Of a stretch of DNA of 7,981 bases, positions 1-6,409 are shown one piece after another; position 1 is the stretch's first letter, and the number at the start of each line of letters is the position of its first letter. Position numbers and translations under genes: made by a program. The notes under the pieces were generated by a model that did not search any database, was not told where the DNA came from, and saw only the letters and a list, made by a program, of their open reading frames with translations. Origin of the DNA: an uncultured Candidatus Saccharibacteria bacterium (GTDB lineage Bacteria > Patescibacteriota > Saccharimonadia > Saccharimonadales > Saccharimonadaceae). The stretch covers positions 1-7,981 of the forward strand of contig CALICZ010000045.1 of the NCBI GenBank assembly GCA_938049075.1, in the 5' to 3' direction.

Positions 1-275
1 AGCCGTTGTTTTTGCATGTCTTTATTATACTGCACGCGCGAGCGGATAGTTAGTTGGCGTAAGCCAATTGGCCTGCTGCATTTTTACACAATGCATGAGA
101 CTGTAGAGCATGATGATGATGAGATTGGACGAGACTGCTGCACGCGGATATGCTTCTAGCTTCCGTCGTTTTTCAAATTTTGATGATAGAGAAAATCCGC
201 TTTGTTCTTTGCGCGCTATTGCAGCTTTATATTAATAACTCACTCAAACTATCGCGCACTGCAGCATGCTATTTT

Positions 276-431
276 TCATTCGCACACGTCGCCGAAAGCG
301 AGCAGGATATTCAAAACGCAAGATAGACCAGCTAGACATATAGCATACATAAAAAAATTAAGTGAACATCGTGATAGCGAAATATCTTGCTCGTATGGCT
401 GTGCCACATCACCAACGAGCTGCGCATTCAT
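276..431 (-). CDS. Possible small membrane protein, 51 codons (weak)
   Basis: This is a minus-strand frame from an ATG at 431 to a TGA at 276. The product begins MNAQLVGDVAQPYEQD and then has a hydrophobic stretch at roughly residues 24-46 (LNFFMYAICLAGLSCVLNIL), long enough to cross a membrane once. A GGGAGG sequence directly abuts the ATG, which is too close for a normal ribosome binding site. The same purine run would better serve a second ATG four bases further on (427), which opens only a 31-codon frame. No promoter was found and no family was recognised. The AT-rich surroundings make a chance frame the likelier explanation. Confidence 0.12.
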   Translation of the reverse strand: MNAQLVGDVAQPYEQDISLSRCSLNFFMYAICLAGLSCVLNILLAFGDVCE

Positions 432-774
432 CCTCCCGCACAAGCGCTATATGTAGCAAAACACGATGCCACTGCGGCAGATGCTTCGCATAGCAAGTCA
501 GCTTGTCTGAATAAAAAATTGATTTTTGACAGCATCACATTTTTGCAAGCCAAGCGTGAGTATTTGTATATGCCACATGGTATATTTCGCATCTTCGCAG
601 CACATAGACGAGCCAAGATGTATCGCACGATATCTTGCGCTTATACACGTTTTGCAAAATTTGCATGAACCATCTGCAAGCAATTCTAGCTGCGATAATA
701 AGCAACCCATTTTTGCATAAATCTACAAACAATGATTATTTTTATCATCAACCGCTCATTCGCGCAGCCTATAC

Positions 775-803
775 TTCGCAACAGCATATCGCCTTGCTAT
801 AAT
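775..803 (+). promoter_or_regulatory. Promoter-like sequence on the plus strand
   Basis: TTCGCA (775-780) and a perfect TATAAT (798-803) are separated by 17 bases. The -35 matches TTGACA at four of six positions. It would start transcription near 810-813, right at the ATG of the small basic frame 813-905. It is the only plausible plus-strand promoter I can pair with an adjacent start codon. AT-rich sequence produces such matches by chance, so support is modest. Confidence 0.3.
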
Positions 804-812
804 TCGCCTGGC

Positions 813-905
813 ATGCAAAAACCAAAAATGAAACACTCTCCAGCCAGCCACAACAAGCGTGCACAAAAAAGCAAAAAGTCAAAAATATCCAAACTCAAAA
901 AATAG
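813..905 (+). CDS. Possible small basic peptide, 30 codons, leaderless
   Basis: This is an ATG frame ending in TAG at 903-905. The product is very Lys-rich (core KRAQKSKKSKISKLKK) with no acidic residue, a composition seen in small ribosomal or nucleic-acid-binding peptides. No Shine-Dalgarno sequence precedes it. The ATG lies nine bases after a TATAAT, so any transcript from that promoter would be leaderless or nearly so. It is also the only apparent candidate gene on the plus strand. Against it, the DNA here is A-rich, and AAA codons alone would make a random frame Lys-rich. I recognise no family. Confidence 0.18.
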   Translation: MQKPKMKHSPASHNKRAQKSKKSKISKLKK

Positions 906-1441
906 ACAAGCTGGACAATGATCACATTTTTTATCTCGCAGCAACAGCCCATGCGTCATTTCACCATCTGCAATTTTTTGCAGTAGCACGCGAAAGCAAA
1001 GCGCATAGCTTCGCAGCTACACAATAAAAAAGTGTGTTCATTATTTATATAATACTTATGCTTACTTTGGTATATTTTGTATTATGCCCTATTGCCATAA
1101 GCGTCATTATATTGCTAAAGATAAATGTGTATCTGTAACGAAAATTTGTTCATTTGTGCTTATGGTTATTGTATTTACCCTGCACGTGAACTCCCACGCC
1201 CTTACCGCACATCACGCAAAGCATTCGTTGAGCTTGCCACATCGTTGTTGTGTCCACTATATCACTTTGGTTGCCCTGCTGTTGTTTGTACATCACTATG
1301 CCAATTCCTTCATGTTGTGCTCGTATCATCGTTTTACTCAATTGCTGTACTTCCTACGACGCTCGTATTTCGAACGTTCGCCAAGTATTCTCTGTTTCTT
1401 TTCAGTCTTTTTTACAATACCTTGTATATTTTGACATCATC

Positions 1442-1508
1442 CTCGTCGCAGAGAGCTATGTTGCATTATCCACAATAATATCTCGATCCTATCGAGCTTG
1501 ACGACGAG
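1442..1508. other. DnaA-box 9-mer within nested inverted repeats
   Basis: TTATCCACA at 1466-1474 is an exact match to the classical high-affinity DnaA box. It sits between inverted repeats: an outer pair CTCGTCG (1442-1448) and CGACGAG (1502-1508), with an inner pair CTCGAT (1482-1487) and ATCGAG (1491-1496) separated by three bases. No cluster of further exact boxes, no dnaA or dnaN gene and no obvious skew reversal is seen here, so this is not called as an origin. Confidence 0.3.
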
Positions 1509-1678
1509 TCTCATGTGTTGGTTATTACAACATTATTTACACCCTTTTTTACACGTGCCCTTTAGTAAAAAACACAGCGCGCCCATAAGCTTGTGCTCAA
1601 AATCGGCAAAAATCGTCTCTACTCTACGTTGTTTTTATCACATCTCTAGGATACTCCAACCTAAACATCACACGGCAC

Positions 1679-1706
1679 AAAAAATACACCGCTTTTCGCG
1701 GTGTAT
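1679..1706 (-). terminator. Rho-independent terminator of the rpsF-ssb-rpsR-efp operon
   Basis: A nine-pair perfect stem (ATACACCGC 1684-1692, GCGGTGTAT 1698-1706) closes a five-base loop. On the minus strand it is followed directly by a run of T (plus-strand A's at 1679-1684). No T run follows on the plus strand, so it acts in one direction. It lies about 75 bases past the efp stop codon. Confidence 0.88.
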
Positions 1707-1749
1707 GTGTGCTATCCCTACCATATTCTCACTTTTGCGGGTAAACGCG

Positions 1750-1772
1750 ATGAGAGCGGCTCTCATGAGCTC
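1750..1772 (-). other. Hairpin in the efp 3' untranslated region
   Basis: ATGAGAG (1750-1756) and CTCTCAT (1760-1766) pair perfectly around CGG. A second GCTCTCA copy follows at 1769-1775, so GAGAGC can choose between two partners. It lies between the efp stop and the terminator. It could slow 3' exonuclease decay or be a remnant of a second terminator; no T run follows it. Confidence 0.35.
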
Positions 1773-1780
1773 TCAGGGCA

Positions 1781-2341
1781 CTATTTCTTGCGCTCGCGAT
1801 ACTCTCCGCTTGCAGTGTCGACAGAAATAACGTCGCCCGTCTTAATAAAGGCTGGCACCTTGACGACAAGGCCTGTCTCCAACGTCGCATCCTTAAGCAC
1901 GCTACTGGTTGTGTCACCTTTTACAACATCTTCTGTATAGGTCACCTGGAGGTAGAGGTTTTTTGGTAGCTCGACATTGATCACTTTACCATCGAAGAAC
2001 TGCAGGCTTAGTGTATCCCCTTCCTTTAAGTAATCCTTGGCGCTGTCGACGAGGTCCGCAGCGAGTTCAAACTGCTCAAAGCTAGTTGGATCCATAAAAT
2101 AGAACGTATCACCATCATTATAGAGGTATTGCACGCTCTGCGTTGACACCTCAGCGGGCTCAATCTTATCTTGCCCCTTGAAAGTCTTGGGCAGCACGCT
2201 ACCATCGATCAAGTTCTTCAGCCGCACATTCACAATCGAGCCACCCCGGCCCATCACCTTCTGATTATAGTCCACAACCCGATACGGCTTGCCATCGAGC
2301 TGCACAATCACACCTTTTTTGAGGTCAGTTGGTTGGTACAT
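1781..2341 (-). CDS. efp: Translation elongation factor P
   Basis: EF-P binds between the P and E sites of the ribosome and promotes peptide bond formation at polyproline stretches. The 186-residue product has the family's length and order: a KOW-like N-terminal domain (about 1-60) and two OB domains (about 65-127 and 128-186), ending in the typical SVDTASGEYRER. The tip loop that normally carries the modified lysine reads VMGRGGSIVNVRLKN, with Arg32 at the tip. Start: the frame has GTG at 2344 followed by ATG at 2341. ATG is preferred because GGAG then sits seven bases upstream and the product begins MYQPTDLKKG as in relatives. It is last in the operon, 82 bases after rpsR, with no promoter seen in between, so it is probably cotranscribed. 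Confidence 0.96.
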   Translation of the reverse strand: MYQPTDLKKGVIVQLDGKPYRVVDYNQKVMGRGGSIVNVRLKNLIDGSVLPKTFKGQDKIEPAEVSTQSVQYLYNDGDTFYFMDPTSFEQFELAADLVDSAKDYLKEGDTLSLQFFDGKVINVELPKNLYLQVTYTEDVVKGDTTSSVLKDATLETGLVVKVPAFIKTGDVISVDTASGEYRERKK

Positions 2342-2387
2342 CACCTATCTCCTGTTTAGTAGTTGCTGCTTCGTTCGAAACATCCGC

Positions 2388-2414
2388 CAGCGCAGTCACA
2401 GAGGTACTGCGCTG
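2388..2414 (-). other. Strong hairpin between rpsR and efp
   Basis: CAGCGCAGT (2388-2396) and ACTGCGCTG (2406-2414) form a nine-pair, GC-rich perfect stem with a nine-base loop. In the minus-strand transcript it starts ten bases after the rpsR stop. The run of five T lies before it, not after it, so it is not a standard terminator. It could mark mRNA processing, protect the upstream rpsF-ssb-rpsR segment from 3' decay, or partially attenuate efp. Confidence 0.5.
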
Positions 2415-2423
2415 AAAAAGCTC

Positions 2424-2624
2424 CTAACCTTGCGCCACAAATGGCAGCAACGCCAAGTGACGAGCCCGCTTCACCGCTACGGCGAGCTGTCGCTGTTGTT
2501 TATCCGACAACCCCGTGCGGCTGCGTGGCTCAATCTGCCCATAAATATTAATGAACTTTTGCAATGTTTTTGCATCTTTGTAGTCAAAATAGACCGGTGT
2601 GTCCTTGCGCATGCGCTTGGCCAT
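2424..2624 (-). CDS. rpsR: 30S ribosomal protein S18 (bS18)
   Basis: S18 binds with S6 on the platform of the small subunit. The 66-residue product carries the family core: DYKD (14-17), the helix with LQKFI (21-25), GQIEPRSRTG (29-38), then the conserved RNA-binding stretch QRQLAVAVKRARHLALLPF (44-62). It is shorter than the roughly 75 residues of E. coli S18 and has no cysteines, so it is a zinc-free form. AAAGGAG stands eight bases before the ATG, which fixes the start. It lies 24 bases after the ssb stop. Its stop is TAG. In many bacteria rplI (L9) follows rpsR; here efp does. Confidence 0.96.
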   Translation of the reverse strand: MAKRMRKDTPVYFDYKDAKTLQKFINIYGQIEPRSRTGLSDKQQRQLAVAVKRARHLALLPFVAQG

Positions 2625-2648
2625 TATTTGTTCTCCTTTAGTGTGTTG

Positions 2649-3098
2649 TTAAAATGGTATCTCTGATAGGTCAATTGGCTTGTCGTCGATATCTTCGATG
2701 ACAACATCCTGGCTGCTACCACTGTTAGCTGGCGCTGTAGCCGGTGTTGTATTTCCGTCAGCACGTCCACCACCAACGAAGGTGAAATCCTCTACTGTCA
2801 CTTCTACAACAGAACGCTTGTTGCCATCCTTATCGTCATAGCTGCGCTGGTCGAGGCGACCACTGACGAGCAGCGGGCTACCTTTCTTCACATATTGTGC
2901 AATGGTTTCGCCAGTCCGTCCCCAGGCTACACAGTTAATGAAGCTGGTTTGGTCTTGGTTTTGGCCATTTTGGTTGCGCCATGTGCGAGTAACTGCTAGT
3001 GTAAAATTCGCAACGTTCTGCCCACTTGCTGTGGTGCGCACCTCTATATCGCGCGTCAAATTGCCCATCAAAATAACTTTGCTAAATCCTCGAGCCAT
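2649..3098 (-). CDS. ssb: Single-stranded DNA-binding protein
   Basis: SSB coats single-stranded DNA in replication, repair and recombination, usually as a tetramer. The 149-residue product has an OB fold at about residues 4-107 (start FSKVILMGNLTRD; INCVAWGRTGETIAQYVKKG at 55-73; LLVSGRLDQRSYDD at 76-89), with aromatic residues W40 and W59 in positions used for DNA stacking. A Gly/Thr/Ala/Ser linker (about 110-130) leads to an acidic tail ending DLSEIPF, the form that docks partner proteins. GGAGG lies four bases before the ATG. It sits between rpsF and rpsR, the order found in many bacteria, which ties SSB supply to ribosomal protein expression. The rpsF stop is 48 bases upstream. Confidence 0.97.
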   Translation of the reverse strand: MARGFSKVILMGNLTRDIEVRTTASGQNVANFTLAVTRTWRNQNGQNQDQTSFINCVAWGRTGETIAQYVKKGSPLLVSGRLDQRSYDDKDGNKRSVVEVTVEDFTFVGGGRADGNTTPATAPANSGSSQDVVIEDIDDKPIDLSEIPF

Positions 3099-3146
3099 AC
3101 ATCCTCCTCGATTCTTTACTGTGGTTATTAGTTGTTGTGGTAATTT

Positions 3147-3491
3147 TTACTCTTCTGTCTGGCGGCTAGCTTCGCGTGCTTTAGCCTCGGCCATCAGCTT
3201 GCGGCCCTTCTCGTCCACCTTGACGAGCAAGTAGCGGATCACATCATCAGAAATATTCAGCGCATTGCTGATCTTCAGCGGTGCATCGGCAGACAGCGCC
3301 ACCTCAAAGTAGACATACACCGCAAAGTCTTCCTTCTTAATACTATACTGCAGCTTTTTCTTGCCCCAGTTGTCTTCGCTGGTAATAGAGCCACCAGCGC
3401 CGAGCACCAGCTCGCGCACTTTAGCAAGTGGTGCCTCAAGGTTTGATTCTAGATCTGGCCGAATCAAAACCGTTAGTTCATATTGTTTCAT
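3147..3491 (-). CDS. rpsF: 30S ribosomal protein S6 (bS6)
   Basis: S6 forms a heterodimer with S18 that binds 16S rRNA in the central domain. The 114-residue product matches the single ferredoxin-like domain: first strand MKQYELTVLIRPDL, the GGSI turn, NWGKKKLQYSIKKEDFAVYV in the middle, and DDVIRYLLVKVDEK near the end, followed by a charged Ala/Glu/Arg tail. The ATG at 3491 is chosen because AAAGGAGG sits seven bases upstream. An in-frame ATG at 3515 would add eight residues (MDPKGGLH) but lies inside a palindrome and has no ribosome binding site. It is the first gene of the operon, behind a clear promoter and a hairpin leader. Confidence 0.96.
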   Translation of the reverse strand: MKQYELTVLIRPDLESNLEAPLAKVRELVLGAGGSITSEDNWGKKKLQYSIKKEDFAVYVYFEVALSADAPLKISNALNISDDVIRYLLVKVDEKGRKLMAEAKAREASRQTEE

Positions 3492-3498
3492 ATGTAAA

Positions 3499-3506
3499 CC
3501 TCCTTT
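3499..3506 (-). promoter_or_regulatory. rpsF ribosome binding site
   Basis: AAAGGAGG on the minus strand, seven bases before ATG at 3491. It decides the rpsF start in favour of MKQYELT over the in-frame ATG at 3515. Confidence 0.85.
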
Positions 3507-3509
3507 GGG

Positions 3510-3540
3510 ATCCATATGGATGTTTATCCGGACGATAAAC
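3510..3540 (-). promoter_or_regulatory. rpsF leader hairpin, candidate S6:S18 autoregulatory element
   Basis: In the minus-strand transcript GTTTATC and GATAAAC (plus 3534-3540 and 3522-3528) form a perfect seven-pair stem whose five-base loop is GTCCG, so a CCG is exposed. It is followed by the twelve-base palindrome ATCCATATGGAT (3510-3521). Known S6:S18 leader RNAs upstream of rpsF present a CCG that imitates the 16S rRNA binding site and let the S6-S18 complex repress its own mRNA. Position, gene and CCG fit this; the exact fold was not tested. The leader palindrome's CATATG (3513-3518) could also pair with the CATATG that includes the start codon (3489-3494), an inferred way to close the start site. 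Confidence 0.5.
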
Positions 3541-3555
3541 TTAGGTTAATAACGC

Positions 3556-3589
3556 ATTATATTATACGCGAGACAGTATACAAAGTCTA
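3556..3589 (-). promoter_or_regulatory. Sigma70-type promoter of the rpsF operon
   Basis: On the minus strand TAGACT (3584-3589) is followed after 17 bases by TATAAT (3561-3566). A second TATAAT overlaps at 3556-3561. Initiation is expected near 3549-3555, giving a leader of about 60 bases that contains the CCG hairpin and the ribosome binding site. Confidence 0.7.
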
Positions 3590-4266
3590 GCGAGGTACAG
3601 GGGTGTGGAGGTGTTGTACTTTTTGCTTTTTCATTTTTTGTATTTATCTTGGCACTACTCCATGCACACAGCTATTTATATTATTAGGTGCACACCCGTG
3701 CTTCTCTTCCCACACGCTCACCCATCCCACCATAAGCCAGCTGGCAGTGCAGTATAGTCATACACTTCACCCACATTTTCAAAAAAATAATTATAGTATA
3801 GTGTCACAATTCACTTGCTTCGCCCCATCACTATACTTAATGTATTATGCCCATATACTATTATGTATAAGTACACAAGAATACCTTTTGAGCTCTATTA
3901 TTTTAGAAAACATTACTTATTATACGTCAAAATGTGAAAAAATGAACCACCCTTACTTGTCGTGTATGTATTACTTTGTCTTTCGCTTTTTTAGCTTTTT
4001 TGATGCTGCGATGTAACTGTAAAAAATATCGAGCCAGTTTTCGCTTGTGCTTATTTCGCTATTGCTTCTGCCTAAAGCGAAGTATCGTTTTGCTGTCTCC
4101 TTGCGCATTTTTGTCAGAGCTACCTATGGCACTCCATGGAGCTATTAATGTCCATCTCATTTTTGCACACTACTTATATAGAGCCAGCTGCCCTACCTCC
4201 ATACATCGCACATTTACACCAATACTTTACCATTTTTTTCACACCATGAAGTACTATATACTGCAA

Positions 4267-5319
4267 AATGTGAAAATTTTGAAAGCTCCATTTGTACCAT
4301 CCACAACGCATTATTATTTTTTATACAAGTCATACATCACACCCCACTAGATCGTGTATATTTAATAACTACGACCACTATACACTGCTTATGTTTACCG
4401 CATATTCACTCGCACTCAACACACAATTAGCCACCTACGCTCAAAAATATGAAAATAGCACCATGCTAACCCACTCACTGGATCATATACATCAAGCTCC
4501 ATCCATTTTTTAACTTCGCCCTAGCCAGCTAAGCTAGCTCTATACACCTTATGTTTTACTATATTGGTTATGCCTATTCTATCATCAGCCATCTTTTCCT
4601 TGCATTATGCAACCAATCATGAAAATTTGTGGCTTTATCATGCTGGCGTTGCGCAGACGCAAATCTAGCTATCACTATTACCTCACAAAGCACTCTCTAA
4701 GCCATGAAGCTACTCGCACTTACCGCATATTTTGGCTCACCAATGCCTACTATTTCTAACCCTCATCGCACCCATCTATTTTGTTATGAAAATTTTGCTA
4801 TTAAGCCTATCGTTGAATATTTTTCTACTATTTTCACACACTCACCTCACCCCAAACGTATGCCACTATGCCTTATGATGCAGAAAATTTTCGCCACTTA
4901 CTTCATCGCTGCATCGTGCCATGGCAAAAATTACCATTTTTAGTTTACAACCAATCAACCATCACAATACATAGTTCGTATGTCATGCGTCCTCATCAAA
5001 ATTATCACATTCTTTTGACACGCACGAACTATCATTGCTTCTTGGTACTATATTTTTTACACCAATTTGTCGAACCAAGTTTCATCATTCTCAAATTTTT
5101 ATTATGAACATATTCACATTCTGTTCATAAACTTTAGCGAGACGACCCTTTACGTAATTCGCTTCTTGCATCACATTCAAGCCTCTTATGTTCTCACACG
5201 CCACACAGATTTTAGCCAAAACAAGACAGTCATTTACTCAAGCGAACTCACTCCCTACTTTATCTCACCACCTCACATTCATTTTTGCACATTTCTATAA
5301 TCGCAATGTGAAAATTTTG
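4267..5319 (+). repeat. GAAAATTTT-containing dispersed repeat family
   Basis: The 15-mer AATGTGAAAATTTTG occurs twice exactly (4267-4281 and 5305-5319). TGAAAATTTTGC is shared by 4787-4798 and 5309-5320. GAAAATTTT recurs at 4883-4891, and GAAAATTTGT at 1140-1149 and 4621-4630. Looser relatives (ATGAAAAT, TGTGAAAA) lie near 3928, 4443 and 5718. AAAATTTT is self-complementary, but the flanks keep one orientation. Confidence 0.4.
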
Positions 5320-6409
5320 CACTCCTACAGTGCGGATTTCATTTTTCATCACACATATTGTACGTCGTCTCTATCTTTCTATCTAGCTGTGCCAATTTTT
5401 GCATACTCATTCACAAATTTCCACGCAAATGTACATATCGCTATGATACTAATTTTATATTTACTACCAAATAATTCATTTTTGCATCATTCATCACTCG
5501 CATGGTAGCAAAAATATTTTGCACGCACATTATGTTGCAAAGTTACGAACGTTTTTGCTAGACGTCGCTAATTTTTTAGCAATAGCAAATAGTATATCAG
5601 CGTTTTTTATTGCAGCGTCGCAATGCGTCATTATTTTTTGTCACGTATGTAGTATCCGCTTGCTACTCTAGTCGTTGAAAAATCATTTTTTTGCAATAGT
5701 ACACTTCTATCACTCTTTCTGTATGTGAAAATATCGCAGCATATACATCGCACACCAATTAGAACGGGCAAAAAATAATATTCTACTACAGAATAATTAT
5801 CAATAATGTAGTGCTCACTCATATTTTTGCAAATCATTTTACAAAAGTGTCTCAGCTACTGCAAAAATTGCTCGTCGCTCTGCATTATACTTTGCTATTG
5901 TCTCATTTTTTACTTTTTGTATTTCAATTCATACCGCGCTCATGGTTCGCCTATTTCGCGCCCACTCGTACTCTCATCAATGCAGCAGCAAAAAATTACA
6001 TGAACGATTTTGCATATTGTTCATGCTGTCCTGCTGTTTCCTTTTCCATAGCATGCACGTCATCATATACAAAAAAGATGCATTCGATAAAGCAATCGAC
6101 TCACTTTGTACACAAAATGCTCATCACCATACCCTATGTATAGTACATGAGCCCATCTATACTCGCTTAATTTACCATCTACTACACTGAATCTGCTCTT
6201 GTTATATTCAGACATTCTCTTGCTCACTCTCAAGCAATTTACAATACATAAAGAAAATCCATATAGCACACAAATGCCCCCTATAGCCTAAAAACTATAT
6301 TATTTTCTTACTACAACGCGCACATTACACCAACCAATACACGCGATCCTTAAAAATTCAATGGCATAGCACGCGCGCTTGTTTGTTCAATCACCATAGA
6401 TTTTTTGCA
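5282..6409 (+). repeat. Densest part of the oriented TTTTTGCA repeat set
   Basis: TTTTTGCA begins on the plus strand at 9, 540, 710, 975, 2567, 4160, 5282, 5396, 5479, 5688, 5824 and 6402. The reverse form TGCAAAAA begins only at 814 and 5860. Six plus copies fall in this segment. Two copies share the 13-mer ATTCATTTTTGCA (5277-5289 and 5474-5486). Only one copy (2567) lies in a gene, rpsR. Preceding bases are usually CA or AA, giving a looser consensus CATTTTTGCA. Confidence 0.6.

Larger units (their letters stand above)
1..1678. other. Gene-poor region left of the efp terminator
   Basis: No convincing protein gene is visible in these 1.7 kb on either strand. Overlapping short frames open in several phases at once (for example around 430-730), which is typical of chance and not of one conserved gene. 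Listed separately are two weak small frames (276-431 minus, 813-905 plus), one promoter-like sequence (775-803) and one DnaA-box 9-mer inside inverted repeats (1442-1508). A small hairpin at 52-69 has a five-pair core TTGGC/GCCAA around a GTAA loop, extendable by a G-T and an A-T pair. CTTCGCA recurs four times between 480 and 1020. From about 1030 to 1500 the plus strand becomes visibly T-rich. I find no tRNA, rRNA, tmRNA or RNase P signature. Confidence 0.6.

Noticed and set aside
1..159. Plus-strand frame open from the left edge to TAG at 157
   Set aside because: The 52 residues are Cys/Arg-rich without any recognisable motif, and all confident genes are on the other strand. It is not supportable as the 3' end of a gene.
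1442..1508. Replication origin
   Set aside because: Only one exact DnaA box is present, with no dnaA or dnaN nearby and no clear skew reversal. Other TTWTNCACA-like matches (for example TTTTGCACA at 4161 and 5283) follow from the TTTTTGCA words.
2388..2419. Terminator between rpsR and efp
   Set aside because: The five-base T run lies before the stem in the transcript, and A's, not T's, follow the stem on the other strand.
3147..3515. Longer rpsF starting at 3515
   Set aside because: The added MDPKGGLH has no ribosome binding site and lies in the leader palindrome. AAAGGAGG fits the start at 3491.
3603..5508. Chain of plus-strand frames of 70-140 codons across the large gap
   Set aside because: They overlap in different phases, mostly lack ribosome binding sites and give Cys/His/Phe-rich products. 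G-poor DNA rarely makes TAG or TGA, so long chance frames are expected.
5631..6269. Two 68-codon minus-strand frames (5631-5837 and 6063-6269)
   Set aside because: They are on the gene-bearing strand, but neither has a convincing ribosome binding site or promoter, and neither product resembles a known family. A shared nine-base TGTAGTAGA is too short to link them.
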